From contig NZ_LMEW01000012.1 of assembly GCF_001426525.1 (NCBI RefSeq), forward strand, positions 595,110 to 659,109: a stretch of DNA of 64,000 nt, written 5' to 3'. Within the stretch, counting starts at the first letter, position 1. Each line of letters opens with the position of its first letter. Source of the stretch: Massilia sp. Root133. Its GTDB lineage: Bacteria > Pseudomonadota > Gammaproteobacteria > Burkholderiales > Burkholderiaceae_D. The position numbers and the translations under genes are program-made. Positions 15,001 through 21,689 of the stretch are shown one piece after another. The notes beneath the pieces are model-generated. The model searched no databases. It was not told the origin of the DNA and saw nothing but the letters and a program-made list of their open reading frames with translations.

Positions 15001-18000
15001 ACTACAACCAGCTCGGCCAGAAGCAGTCGTTCAAGGACAAGAACCAGCGCGAGTGGACCTACCTGTACGACGCTGCCGGCAACCTGTCGCAGGAAACGTC
15101 GCCTGAAGTCGAGGGCAAGGACGGCACCTCCGTCAGACGCGTCGTTACGATGGCCTACGACGCGTTGGGACAGCTCATCAAGCGCACCGAAACGGGCGAC
15201 GGCCAGACGATCGTCACCGCATTTGCCTACGACAGCATGGGTAACCAGGTGAGCATCGATTTCGGGAAGCTGACCGGTTACGTACCGGGAAGTACGACGG
15301 TCACGCAGGGTACGAACGCTATCGTTACGATGGCGTACAACCGCCTGGGCAAAGTGATCACGAAGACGGATGGCGCGGGCTACGTTAGCCGCAACGTGTA
15401 CGACGAGATCGGCCAGCTGCGTTACGAGATCGACGCGAAGGGTAACGTTACGGAGTACACGTACAACAGCACGGGCGAACAGACCTCGCTGACCCGTTAC
15501 GACGGCGCGATCACCGTCAGCCAGGACAAGCTGACCGTCGCCGACGTCGCGACATTGGTGGCCCAGCTCGACCAGACCAAGCGCCGCACGATCACCACGA
15601 CCTACGACATGGACGGTCGTGCGCTGCAGGTGACGCAGCCGGCCGTGTACGTCGACGATTCTGGTGCCACGAGCGCGAACCGCAGCCAGACGGCAGGCGC
15701 GCAGGTACGCTATGTGTACGACGCCTTCGGTTCGGTCATCCAAACGTCCAGGTTGCTCAATGCGAGTACCAACACCTGGCTCATCGATAACAACTACTAC
15801 GACCAGCGTGGCCTGCTGCAGGCGTCAGTGGACGCGGCCGGATACAAGACGACCTACAGCTACGACAGTGCCGGTAACGTCACCAGCAAGCGCGAATATG
15901 CAGTCGCCATCGCCGGCTGGACGGGTAACCGTCAGGTCGCCGCGACCGCCGTGGCGAATGCTAACGATCGCATCACCTCGACGGCGTATGACAAGGTCGG
16001 ACGCGTCGTGCGCGAGAGCCTGACCGACGGCAGCGGCAAGGCCAGCAACGAGCACGTGCGCGTCACCGAGTACGACGCGATAGGCAACGTGACGATGGTC
16101 AAAGCATGGGGACCCGAGGCCACTGACTCGGACTCTCCGACCCGCATGTTCTACGACGCGATGGGCCGCCTCACGGCGGTGATCGACGGCACCCATAAGA
16201 TTGGCGATAGCTACGGCCTCACGACTTATCGCTACAACATGGTTGGGAAGGTCGTGCTCCAGACCCAATACGCCAAGGGCTCCATCACGGCCACCGATCC
16301 GACTCCGGCTGCCATCAACGGGGACGACCGTGTCACGAAGACTGAGTACGACGAGCAGGGCAACGCGATCCACGTCGTCAATCCGGAGGGCGTATCGCAG
16401 TATTTCGCCTACGACAAGCGCGGCCTGCAGACCGATACCTGGACCATCGGCCAGGGCCTGAGCTACACGAAGGATTCGGCGTTCGGCCAATTCGCGCGCA
16501 CCTACGATGAAGTCGGCCGCCTGCTGACGGACAGCTACAAATCGTTGGCACTGCAATACAACGCCTTCGGCGAACTGACGCGCAAGCAGCAGGGCACGGA
16601 CATCACGTTCTACGAATACGACGCAGCCGGCCGCATGTGGCGTACCAATGAGAACGGCCGGGACGAAATCTATGTGTACGACCTCCTGGGACGACGGACG
16701 GCGGTCGTGACGAGCGACGGTGCCGACGGATTTGATTACGACATCAAAACATACACGGTATCGACCGCGAACGCGAACAGCATGGGTAACGCTCTCGGCC
16801 GCGTCGAATACAAGTATGATGCCGAAGGCAACGTCATCAGCGAAACGGCGCGGTCACGCGGGAGCAACCGTCCGGTAACGACCTACGTGTACGACCGCTG
16901 GCACAACCTGCTCAGCAAGACCGAGCCGGCAGCCAGCACCTGGATCCTGGCGCCGAAACCGACGACGAGCTACACCTACGACATGAAGAACCGCGTGACG
17001 AGCGAACGTTACGCCAAGGCGGACGGCACGGCGGGCGGACGCGTACGCACCTTCGAGTACACATATGGCGCGCAAGGCGCGCTGGTCGGTCGCAGGACGA
17101 TTGATCGCGAAAGTGCCTCGGTCACCAGCGAGGCGGACAATAACGCCAATCGCGCGCGTTACCGCGTCACCACGGAAAGCTTCACTGCATCGGGCAAGCT
17201 GCTCAGCGCGGAGACCAACGGTATCGTCATCGAGAAGCACACCTACGACGCATTCGACCAGGTGCTGACCGATGAAGTCATGGCCGACCGTGCGGTCCAC
17301 TACACTTACAACCACATCGGCAAAGTCACCAGCGTGACCCATGCGCCGGTCGACATTTACGGCGTCACGCAGTCCGGCAGCATCATGTCTGCAGTCCTCA
17401 GCGCCACCCGTGCGTTGACCGAGACGTTTGCTTACGACGAACTCGGTTACCTGATCAGCGTGACGAACGGTGCTGGCGAAGTCACCAACTACCGGCACGA
17501 CTTCTACGGCAACGTCACCTGGACCAAGATTCCAGGCTGCGCAGCCACCTCGGCCACCTGGGACGTGAACGGGCGTAAGCTGACCGCGACCGACGCGTTG
17601 GGCCATCAGGCGAAGTGGGAGTACGACAGCTACGGCCGCCTGAAGACCATGACCGGCTACGACGGCGGGGTGACGGCGTACACGTATGACAACCTGGGCC
17701 AACTGCGCACGGCAAGCCAGCCGAGCAAGGGCCAGACCCTGACGTACGCTTACGATGGCGCGGGTCAGCTGAAGAGCATCACCGATTACAACAGTGGCGG
17801 CTACGGGTATCCGTCGCTGAACAAGCAGACCACGTACACCTACGACCTGGTGGGTAATCGCCTGAGCGAAAAGACCGTGCAGGGCGGCGTAACGTTCGCG
17901 GACAACACGTTTACCTACGACGTATTGCACCGCGTGGTGACGATCAGTTCGGGCGATACCGGCCAGGGCGTGCAAAGCATCGCCTACGAATACGACGGAT

Positions 18001-21000
18001 TCGGCAATCGCACCCGCTACACGTCCAAGGCCGTCGGCAAAGGCAGCGACCGCAACCAGGACGGCTACTTCTTCTACGACGCCCTGAACCGGGTCACGAT
18101 CTCCGGCGCGCTCGATGCCAACGGCACGATTGGCGGCGCGACTGAGCGCCGCACCTACGACGCTGCAGGCAACCTGAAGACGGCGGGAACGGCGGGCCAC
18201 ATGGAATCGTACGGCTATGACGCCATGAACCGCCTGGTGAGCACCAGCGTGGACGGCCAGGTCGTGTTCCAGACGGCGTACGACGCGGCGGGACGCGTGG
18301 TCCTGACCGGCGAGAAGTCGGCGACGACGCCGACGATCACGTCCGGCGTCCCGGCGCCGGTCGAACCGGTCGCGCCGGTCGCGCCGACCGCTCCGCCTGT
18401 AGGCAGCTCACAGGCCGTGATCGACGCTTACAACGTGAAGAAAGCGCAGTACGACAAGGACAAGCTCGCGTACGACCAGGCTCTGGAGAAGTACAAGTCC
18501 GATCTGCAGGATTACAACGACCAGAATGCGTATCTGGACGGAGTGCGCGCCGCCACGGCCACTACCGGTTATGAGCGTCACGTCCGCGCTTACGATACGC
18601 AGGGGCGCCTGGTAGTCGACCAGGGGTTCAAGGACGGCGGCAGTCTTAAGACCATGATGGTCAACGACACGTTCGACGACGCGGGTAACGTGCTGACGTA
18701 CCACACGGATGCGATGGTGAACGACCACATCCGCAGCGACTATACGAACACGTACAGGACGCTGACGAATGGCGTGGTGCAGGCGTCGTCCACGGGCCAC
18801 CTGACAGTATTGAGTGGCAAGCTCGCGGGCAAGACTGGGAATAACGCGACGAGCACCGATGTGTACGATGCCAGCGGCAACCTGGTCGGTGTCGATTACA
18901 CCACGGACGGCGACGCACCGAAGAGCGGTACGTCCAGGAAGATCTTCATCGTGGACGCGCACGGCAACATCCTGCTCAGCCGCGAGCAGAGCTGGAATTC
19001 GCCGACAGTGGAGCAGCGCCAGATCCTGATGGGCGACGAGCTGCAGCTGCGCTACAGCATCAACTACGGTTCGTTCGGCGACCTCCAGGACGAGCAGAAG
19101 AAAGCGTTCTGGGAGGCCTATAACAAGGACGCGTACCAGAGCATGGTGACGCCGGGCGGCACGATCACCGCGGAGGCGGGCGAGAACCCGACCACGGGTC
19201 AGGTCGTCGTGGTGCGCGAGGGCGACACGCTGCAAAGCATTGCGCAGCGCGTGTACGGCACGCCGGACGCGTGGTATCGCATCGCCGACGCCAACCGGTT
19301 GGAGCACGACAGCGTGCTGGTCGCGGGCACGAGTGTCGTTGCACCCGCAGCCATGACCGACAGCAACAAACTCGATTTCAACATGGGCAAACTGGTGGGC
19401 AGCACGGCGCCGAACCTGCCGCCACCGCCGCCGGACAAGAAGTATTGCATCACGTTGATCATCGTGGCGGTAGCTGTTGTGGTCGCGAGCTTGGTCTCGG
19501 ACGGCATGGCTAGTTTTGCGACCGAGTTGCTGGGCAGGAGCACTGCTGCGGAGATTGTCGCAACGGGACTGAAGGTCGCCGTAGGCAACGTGGCGTCGCA
19601 GGCGGTTGGTATCGTGGCCGGGGTGCAGGACGGCATGGACTGGAGAAGCGTCGGCAAGGCAGCGATCACCGCCGCAATCGGCGCTGGCGTCGATTCGCTG
19701 ACCAAAGGTCTTACCCCCGCCGTCAGCGCAGCCTTACGCAGTGTCGCTAGTCGAGCCGTGCTGATTGCAGCGCACCAGCAGGAGAAATTCAGCTGGGCTT
19801 TGGTGGCCGAGTCGGCGATTTCCGCTGCCGTTGGCAATAGCGACACTTTGAATTCCATTGGGAAGTCGATGGAGGAAAACGGCTGGAGCGCTTTTGCAAA
19901 GGGGGCCGTGAAGAGCGGGATCAGCGGTTTTTTTGGTAGTCTGATCACGGATCTCATCATTCCTGGCAAGCAGGATTGGGCGCAGATCGGCATCTCTACG
20001 TTCGAAAGTGCCCTGTCATCGGGTCTGGAGGATCAGCGGAAAGACAATAAGGCACGTGGCAAGTCGTTCCTCTTTGACGATGAGCTGTCAGCGGCCGGGC
20101 GGAGGGCGGGAGAGGCTGTTCGGAACTCGTTTGGCAATGCGCTGGGGAACAGCTTGGCTGGCATGGGCTCGCAATCCGACGATGGGCAAGAGGCAGGCCG
20201 AGTAGCTAGGCCGATCTCCCATGAACAGGCAGAGCGCAATATGTATGGCGGGATGACTTCGAGCCAGCTCCTCGGCGGAGACAAGGACTGGCTCGGTGCC
20301 ATGGGAGCTTACGACGGTTCTTACGGAACCAGTGATAACGACGAGCGCATTCCAAATTACCAGGCACCTATTCGACAAGTCGTTGTTGACGGGGGCGACG
20401 TAAACCAGCGGTTGAATGCCATCTTTGGCCTGACGCCAAAGAGTATTGGCAGCCCACAGGCATCCAATGACATCGCTGCACAACAAATGTCCGATTTGGG
20501 AGCTGGTATTTGGAATGGCATCAAGGCGATTCCAAGTGGCATATGGAACGGCCTCGCCACGGTCGCTGATGGTTATCGTGGACTGGCTTATTTAGTTACT
20601 AACAACATTAACAGCTTCCAGCCCCGCTCCAACGTCACGCTGGACGGCATCGCGCGGGGTATTGTCGACAATAGTCCCGTTGGCGTACTCGGAGCCATGT
20701 TTGATAATAATTATCGAGCCGCAGGCAGCCGCTTCGTCGGGACTGTTGCGGGCTTGGGAACAAGCTACGCGAGCCCGTACCTAACCAAGATTCCTGGCCT
20801 GAACTACGACATCGGCGCAGCCAGTGCCAGGGGCCTGTACTCAGTAGGAGAATACGCTGCAAGCAAGCTCGACGTCATGCTCGATCGCTCGGGGCTTCGT
20901 GCGTATGCGTTCCCCGCTGACGCGAGTTTGAGAGGCGGGCCAACAACTCTAGTTGACGCAGAAATCAGTGCGCTTAAACGAATTGCGGCCAATAATGCGA

Positions 21001-21473
21001 TAGATACTCGTTCGGCTGCGCGAGTGGCCCGTTATGGTGTGTCGTTCTTCGGTGACGATGTCGTTCCATTCTACGGCGCGTCGAAGGCGACTGTCGGCAA
21101 CCCTAATGGAGCACCAACTTTTTTCATGCCGCTTGAAGATGCCGCCTTAGTCAAAAATGCACATGACGCTGCGGTATATACTGGCATGGCTCCGTCGGCA
21201 AAAAATGCATATCTGAATGGAGGAGACATTTATGGCTACAGTTTTCCAACGGATGGCCTTCGGGTGACTAAACCAACGGCTCTTGACGCCGGAGGTTGGC
21301 CACACTATCTTGAAGGCGGCAATACGGCAGTTAAACTCGAAGGGCCTAATGCTGGTTATATGGTCACTCCAGTTCGCGAGTTTGTAACCCCAGGAAATGC
21401 TGCTGTTCCGAGCGGCAGTGTGTTGTTTAAGCTTGGCCCCGACGGTGAATGGATTCCCATAAGGAGATGGTGA
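3..21473 (+). CDS. Giant Rhs/YD-repeat protein with Ig-like domain array, LysM and C-terminal toxin-like tip (5' partial)
   Basis: The frame is already open at nt 3 and reads through YD-repeat sequence before the first possible GTG start at nt 75, so the true start lies left of the window. The visible part is about 7,150 residues, several times the usual 1,400-1,600 of Rhs proteins. In order: YD repeats (nt 3-370), about 28 tandem Ig-like domains (380-8610), a very long YD-repeat region (8640-18300), a Pro/Lys/Tyr-rich insert (about 18340-18540), more YD sequence, a LysM domain (about 19205-19350, starting VVVREGDTLQSIAQRVYG), a hydrophobic stretch (19443-19500), then a unique C-terminus. I do not see the usual RHS core motif ending in DPxG. 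YD repeats in this family form a shell around a toxin; the Ig array and LysM suggest a cell-surface, wall-bound adhesin/toxin-delivery protein (inference). The last ~140 residues (GGWPHYLEGGNTAV region) look like a polymorphic toxin tip of a type I cannot name. Confidence 0.9.
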   Translation: MGRLTEYKYNANGDRTETITYATLVAPLPFMARTLDLARAVASQLDQALHLTLDSVRPAASATDVKTWNLYDADDRLVWQIDALGYATQTLYDGESRAYATNRLATPVDMSLLRDGSDVALKLLGSSTSVQLSETRASSTAGAHTYVAVVTAAGTNVVSGTVSFFAGSVLLGSAAVVNNVATFTALSLPAGHSDIAAVYSGDAANTGSTSKVLEADAPQSQPSSVTLSADLSGAVYGAPLGLSAKVSGTNPSGMVAFFSDDTAIGYAVVRNGVAALSLSTLPVGAHSLKAVYLGDAANAGSTSNLFTETIGLAQSTVTVTSSDSTTNVGSEITLTASVSGVRPTGTVTFYDQNGEVLGTGQVINGVATAGIKNVVVGVTHVVAAYSGDIHNAGSVSSAFDETVETAISHTALYVDTFDVSNGTLTTLTARVTGFNPQGEVDFYGPGNKFLGCATISNGNASLPLLNLGVQPDDIRAVYSGDANNATSVAQRLNSLPTLVTLTTTQSDTTATIGNTWYLYPKVAGAAPGGMMTLLDDTGNVLQRAVIDSLSDTTMSMTIALPAGQHNLTLVYVGVGNAAPVVKPVCLMVKPASSSTSVTVSDPYARVGQSVVYTAKINGWQNPAPISGQVQFKNAATGVVLGTVPVVDGVATLNSEIMTGSSGLVYAYYLGDSYRAASSASVYVSNQVVTDNPRPVVTLSASSTTLEQAAPLTLTATVATADGSNNAALINSTVSFYNGSVLLGSSRTNAAGVATLTTSIVAVGTAHITAAAVRMTSGGYPSNNLSEQAITDVIDVCVKPSAAPPATSSDNRPVSTTTLTFSPSSLNSNSSTTVDAPITLTATVAGGSIPSYTPVAFYNRGTLVGVGRWDGSSASINLGRLPAGDYAFTAVFGGVSGLRPSESATRTLAVKTVATTTQLLVNPVEGGARNEYRLLAQVGGLYVAHGKVNFYNGTQLLGQGELSNGVAVLNVALPGGPASLQAEYTGDAASSASQSAVVNRTVFNVATEVVLTSSAASTAIGTPLVLSASVKGIDPHGVVTFFDGDTLLGSAYLNHGTATFTVANLPLGSRSLRAFYTHDPENGLNGPASSNILTQTVERSHDFVLIADRTRVIGNTPLTLTATFGDTAATGSVRFMDGDIVLGTATISNGQAVLTCQPQVSGTRHLRAEYDGDGVVSATSSTSVEMAVMAEPTTISISSVTSLTKYGDPVTLVATVVGDNPTGTVAFVSPDGKSYGCAPVIDGVATLTLSKALMPATYQITASYSGDARHASSVAGTLTQTVTALPASVTLSSPVSSLAMGDTLVLTAQLALNGTVASEGRVVFYDGDTSLGYVWLQADGIAKLAVSSLGAGVHNIRATYSSWIGAFTDSVAKNTLSIEVTGKPRPTISVTPSGMTTISQSLPTTLRATLAGGASPTGVVTFSAVGGASGSAGYYKVLGTAIVVNGVASLNVSASDVGSDYRYVGVSYAGDANNATAVLNNAVCLSRTNVTKTETRTPSTVSLGYTTDATALGSRLYMRATIADPAATGTVSFYSGDILIGSANVVKGEALFTILPSTNTLNVTAVYSGDASRAPATSAVAATAAQPATAVTFMLPNSRVVAGSAFSIPIRVDGPYRDGTVELFVNGVSRGTRSISGGTVNIDVDAAAWPAPGTYSVQARFTASGNLAAGTSSIAQFVAVAPTSMTLNVSPPNPSVGAEVTFTSVVNGNSPTGVVTFYDDDTVIGSANVVNGVATFTTRRSAQGNAYWHAVYSGDARNAITSESSTYFRNPSAVVQPVSSAVDLVMEVVTGINGPQQKVTATITGVKPSGLVTFFDRNGKPLGTASVSKTDLVGQGRAVFVLPGYIDGQGVVSATYSGDAVNATSVSSPVQVPNTPAQIAISSSNALPTQGVPFTLRADVAGLHPGGTVVFFGRDNKEIGRAPIVDGSASISVDTLPAGANNITAMYAGDANNGFVIGNFVQQVAQSPTSISLDIPDGQHAQGAPVILTATVSRPGNGYATGNVTFYNGATAIGRADLFNGHAVLSLSNLPVGSNQLSVRYGGDANNIASRSEAAEQVTVSAQVPTTISVSSSPSQIVSGQKFTLTAKVTGSSGQPVTGLVTFFSTYEAIGTARVVNGVATLESTYYGSSAFVSAAYSGDGANAPSDAGDGLYIANVIGSIAAPAKTTSPSNISFEATPAAVTYGQSSRLHVSVTGVDSTHPPTGSVVFFDGRRVVGSAPVVDGSATLDFSDFKSATTQLTAVYSGDQYNSPTSRANGVVRTLTMAPATINPVLRVDRLTTGDPRYLRLEATVAYPTSAMAAQLDGNSTVEFFVGTKSVGVATVLGGQAVLDNVEPNMIGSGAVTAIYHGDTYYSNIRATGTSEAVIVSVPADPLKVRLSVSPDASVAGATVTLTARPNYNSYRTVNSGSFSFFDGDVLLGSVSATDDYLSPSLTITNVAAGQHQYRVVYSGNSAQAVDISYSAPISYVVGRPATATITATEMALDAQSNVVSWSSPTAVTAKVTVTVAGTPTPTGTIVLYSSDKGERLGSAQLVGGQAVFLVPANKMADFGHYYNMVYSGDDRNEAAEVRNVAYGSGHGGGLVSKFDDKVVLSSRPDPLNRSGMVELYASVKGADPTGVITFRDAYGNVLGASAVQNGEASLIVRIPADGLSGVTAYYAGDVYNVARLETYTTPGSSNLGSTTTTLSASGNTVTLGTSVVLTAQVTGARSPGGSVTFYDGSTILGTVALQNGTAVLATTALIAGTNHLTAVYTGDAANAASMSAAVDETIIGAPVTVKLQAPAGPVRQGAAVTYTATVDGNVPGGLVTFISGKTVLGTAAVVRGVATLNLPSNAFDVGTATVVASYAGDAANAPAISRAVQHTVIAGVRQVVIGACASDRKVWNCVDADGRLRVSVDAENYPTEYFYDAANRLVKTVVYSRTLWSIGGGPSYEDGGDSYDYISFYLPSANSADRVVYSYYDNMGRKVGEVDAEGYLSEYVYDNASRVIDTIRYATPARAPVSTISTLASLRPAANADDHHTRNAYDLNGRLTRQTAADGTVTEYTYDIDGNLTSTMRARGTGDARGTLKRYDTLGRLAAQLDGLGTALIVDGMNAAEVDAVWAEHGTRYTYDIAGRLTSTNASKGQRNVYFYDDEGQLRFTVNALGEVIENEYDTLGRQTATTHYATRVPEKAVTAMAGGLLSDTENAAALVALAVARDAQAAQNSGRHAKYDAEGNVIEHTDAMGYVSSATYNAFREVVASTQPGTIGGADVITIHKYDHRGLETSTVQRTDRIYVSRSTQYDPFGRVIRSSDANGNVSQTSYDRLGRVVQTMDAAGGKRSTTYDAFDRQLTTSDALNNVTRYAYETAARSITVTTPENVATTTLMTRNGQVLSVRDGNANTTSYHYDDNGNLLDVVTAAGSVIHQYDAANRLVLTPDANGTEVTYTYDAANRQLSRTVDEQGLNLCTRYEYDAQGHVVRVTDPSGVVTTTEYDLDGAKVSQTYDAGGAKLKTVYTNDERGQVVRVQLPGGELTDYVYDDLGRRIRAVNDPSGLALTENYEYDKNGNVIAKVDPNGNRIRYVYDGLNRLVYTIDALGYVKQNSYDAQGRLTRTIEYAKAVTLSSLTANPTLTAVTNALTSSSTFDIVNHHVYDKDGRVAYDVDGLGGVTAYQYDGNGNVISRLTYANRINMSGWTPGTAPTPQTDSTRDMLVRTVYDVLNRPIYVIDGTGAVSAMSYDASGNLLESVRYAHTIATTTPATAAAVSAALAAVADSSVDAHVRYRYDSVGRKSWEVDGHGQVTGYTYDDAGNLTKTVAYAKKITPQDEPFTVHASSADRVTLMGYDVLHRMTVQVDPDGVVTHRSFDPNGNVVSVVIHASKVPAPTSVSTIALADQVSTNSSRDHIVRSVYDSANREIYRVDSLGFVIEQHYDANGKVISRVEYANAIPTTTLATLDAVSAAVSRNAADGRAVCTRYVYDADGMLICSIDGAGTVSRFGYDAAGNQISQIVYAQKYTGSTSLAPGSVPTMTSSAYDVASYRVYDAANRLAWSIDGTGGVTRYSYDGKGQLIETRAYATRINLSGYIAGSVPTVVAAPTDAVSRTVYDAGGRPVFTIDGVGQVVETKYDGDGNVCERIRYANPVPLATAANRAALTTALGAGNAGDLHERFVYDSAGRVLFRADPTGQVTGFSYDANGNVIKQVSYATAVGASAALSSVQSSSQDLVVLTAYDAHNHAIMQIDASGQITSRTFDAFGNVTKTVAYANRVARPTAASATLTMTTMGNLIVPDGTKDRVSVSVFDADQNEIYSIDARGVVTARQFDAQGNVTSRTVYFATVAVPAAADAATMATLVAGIADAARDDQMRYVYDQAGRVLYSINTAGDVNSYTYTAAGQAMSTRTYLRKATATTPLTATALAALVSGATPNACFDYVYDAANRLAYEVDATGGVIRHEYDGEGNEIKRTAYAARINRAQFTPGTAPAVTADAQRDSSVRTVYDGLGRPSFTIDRDGYVVALRYDVMGNVAERVAYGRRIDPQTPATAAAISAAVQQTADATLDTRDVSVFGANGRLAWSMTKSGQVTGYTYDARGNIIKRVIYAKPVPCGAMPQSVVASAGDKVTLTAYDADGRPVISVDATGRVTKLVYDADGNVLQRITFANLTNVPTADSTPIDIGCPLPAADTVNDRVVRSVYDNVGREIYTIDQAGAVTATRYTGFAIERTSYAKAVPADTAATADALAAAVQLVADATHDRFERSVYDASGKLVSSTDAWGNVTRYKYDVAGNRIETVTPEGKTVRQVFDTHGRVLVTVNELGAAIGFAYDIYGNAVKQVQYGTLTSSTSDPATLSATPATGDRVNLMAYNQNGQLIYAIDGEGVVRQQQFDGAGNMTTLTIYATRLNTATVAAGAYGVAGIAAKVTQVAAQDRTSHQVFDAANHLIYSVDPLGFTQKFEYDAKGSLIARTRFAKSVFADGAFGNWTVGGLDARVTVDAQRDQTEHFEYNVLGQVTSHTDAEGKVETTDYNQLGQKQSFKDKNQREWTYLYDAAGNLSQETSPEVEGKDGTSVRRVVTMAYDALGQLIKRTETGDGQTIVTAFAYDSMGNQVSIDFGKLTGYVPGSTTVTQGTNAIVTMAYNRLGKVITKTDGAGYVSRNVYDEIGQLRYEIDAKGNVTEYTYNSTGEQTSLTRYDGAITVSQDKLTVADVATLVAQLDQTKRRTITTTYDMDGRALQVTQPAVYVDDSGATSANRSQTAGAQVRYVYDAFGSVIQTSRLLNASTNTWLIDNNYYDQRGLLQASVDAAGYKTTYSYDSAGNVTSKREYAVAIAGWTGNRQVAATAVANANDRITSTAYDKVGRVVRESLTDGSGKASNEHVRVTEYDAIGNVTMVKAWGPEATDSDSPTRMFYDAMGRLTAVIDGTHKIGDSYGLTTYRYNMVGKVVLQTQYAKGSITATDPTPAAINGDDRVTKTEYDEQGNAIHVVNPEGVSQYFAYDKRGLQTDTWTIGQGLSYTKDSAFGQFARTYDEVGRLLTDSYKSLALQYNAFGELTRKQQGTDITFYEYDAAGRMWRTNENGRDEIYVYDLLGRRTAVVTSDGADGFDYDIKTYTVSTANANSMGNALGRVEYKYDAEGNVISETARSRGSNRPVTTYVYDRWHNLLSKTEPAASTWILAPKPTTSYTYDMKNRVTSERYAKADGTAGGRVRTFEYTYGAQGALVGRRTIDRESASVTSEADNNANRARYRVTTESFTASGKLLSAETNGIVIEKHTYDAFDQVLTDEVMADRAVHYTYNHIGKVTSVTHAPVDIYGVTQSGSIMSAVLSATRALTETFAYDELGYLISVTNGAGEVTNYRHDFYGNVTWTKIPGCAATSATWDVNGRKLTATDALGHQAKWEYDSYGRLKTMTGYDGGVTAYTYDNLGQLRTASQPSKGQTLTYAYDGAGQLKSITDYNSGGYGYPSLNKQTTYTYDLVGNRLSEKTVQGGVTFADNTFTYDVLHRVVTISSGDTGQGVQSIAYEYDGFGNRTRYTSKAVGKGSDRNQDGYFFYDALNRVTISGALDANGTIGGATERRTYDAAGNLKTAGTAGHMESYGYDAMNRLVSTSVDGQVVFQTAYDAAGRVVLTGEKSATTPTITSGVPAPVEPVAPVAPTAPPVGSSQAVIDAYNVKKAQYDKDKLAYDQALEKYKSDLQDYNDQNAYLDGVRAATATTGYERHVRAYDTQGRLVVDQGFKDGGSLKTMMVNDTFDDAGNVLTYHTDAMVNDHIRSDYTNTYRTLTNGVVQASSTGHLTVLSGKLAGKTGNNATSTDVYDASGNLVGVDYTTDGDAPKSGTSRKIFIVDAHGNILLSREQSWNSPTVEQRQILMGDELQLRYSINYGSFGDLQDEQKKAFWEAYNKDAYQSMVTPGGTITAEAGENPTTGQVVVVREGDTLQSIAQRVYGTPDAWYRIADANRLEHDSVLVAGTSVVAPAAMTDSNKLDFNMGKLVGSTAPNLPPPPPDKKYCITLIIVAVAVVVASLVSDGMASFATELLGRSTAAEIVATGLKVAVGNVASQAVGIVAGVQDGMDWRSVGKAAITAAIGAGVDSLTKGLTPAVSAALRSVASRAVLIAAHQQEKFSWALVAESAISAAVGNSDTLNSIGKSMEENGWSAFAKGAVKSGISGFFGSLITDLIIPGKQDWAQIGISTFESALSSGLEDQRKDNKARGKSFLFDDELSAAGRRAGEAVRNSFGNALGNSLAGMGSQSDDGQEAGRVARPISHEQAERNMYGGMTSSQLLGGDKDWLGAMGAYDGSYGTSDNDERIPNYQAPIRQVVVDGGDVNQRLNAIFGLTPKSIGSPQASNDIAAQQMSDLGAGIWNGIKAIPSGIWNGLATVADGYRGLAYLVTNNINSFQPRSNVTLDGIARGIVDNSPVGVLGAMFDNNYRAAGSRFVGTVAGLGTSYASPYLTKIPGLNYDIGAASARGLYSVGEYAASKLDVMLDRSGLRAYAFPADASLRGGPTTLVDAEISALKRIAANNAIDTRSAARVARYGVSFFGDDVVPFYGASKATVGNPNGAPTFFMPLEDAALVKNAHDAAVYTGMAPSAKNAYLNGGDIYGYSFPTDGLRVTKPTALDAGGWPHYLEGGNTAVKLEGPNAGYMVTPVREFVTPGNAAVPSGSVLFKLGPDGEWIPIRRW
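380..8610 (+). repeat. About 28 tandem Ig-like domain repeats inside the giant Rhs gene
   Basis: Coding repeat with a period near 290 nt (about 95 residues). Each unit ends in a recognisable strand of the form VYSGDAxNxxS; I counted 28 such motifs, some degraded (for example VYVGVGNAAP, VFGGVSGLRPS). Internal hallmarks repeated in most units are TxTVTxSxxxxxxG near the start, GxVTFYDGxxxLG in the middle and VxNGVATL after it. This matches bacterial Ig-like repeat domains seen in large surface adhesins. The units are diverged at DNA level, so this is an old array and not a recent expansion. It interrupts YD-repeat sequence on both sides, so it looks like an insertion of an adhesin stalk into an Rhs shell. 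Confidence 0.85.
8640..18300 (+). repeat. YD (Rhs) repeat region with a higher-order repeat unit
   Basis: Dense YD repeats of the form YDxxGRLxxxxDxxGxVTxYxYDxxGN run through this stretch. Between about nt 10740 and 14900 they are arranged in roughly 20 longer units. Each contains one or two YD motifs followed by a spacer that starts with a YA(K/N/T)-like tyrosine motif and continues with a Thr/Ala-rich stretch such as TAATADALAAAV. From about 14900 onward the repeats become conventional Rhs YD repeats without these spacers. In known Rhs and TcC structures YD repeats wind into a hollow beta cage; the Ala/Thr-rich spacers would be loops or helices added to the cage (inference). Confidence 0.85.
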
Positions 21474-21476
21474 TAA

Positions 21477-21686
21477 ATGCGCTGGGAAGATAAAGGCTGT
21501 CCCATATGCAGACGAAAGTGGGAAACGGGTGATCAGCCACGTCGCTTAGGTATCAGTCTTGAGCGGCAGGCATATTTGCATCAATGTGATGAATGTAAAG
21601 TATTCTGGGAGCAGCGCGAGCGTTATGCTGATGTAATAACATTTGCAGAGGCAAGTCTCTTTTATCCGGAATTTATTAAGAGTTAA
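21477..21686 (+). CDS. Small Cys-rich protein, candidate immunity protein for the Rhs tip
   Basis: A 69-residue protein starting 3 nt after the Rhs stop. It has two paired-cysteine motifs, CPIC near residue 8 and CDEC near residue 37, which could form a small zinc ribbon. No signal peptide or membrane segment is visible, so it should be cytoplasmic. The gene is visibly more AT-rich than the Rhs body, like the Rhs tip and the following gene, which fits a toxin/immunity cassette exchanged as a unit. I do not recognise the family. Immunity function is inferred only from position; it could also be an accessory protein, with the next gene as the true immunity. Confidence 0.7.
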   Translation: MRWEDKGCPICRRKWETGDQPRRLGISLERQAYLHQCDECKVFWEQRERYADVITFAEASLFYPEFIKS

Positions 21687-21689
21687 ATC

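Noticed and set aside
8775..18200. Long minus-strand open frames inside the Rhs gene (for example 8775-10376, 12399-14438, 16854-18200).
   Set aside because: They lie opposite the YD repeats, have biased shadow composition (Arg/Val/His-rich), no recognisable domains and no start signals. They are antisense by-products of GC-rich coding sequence.
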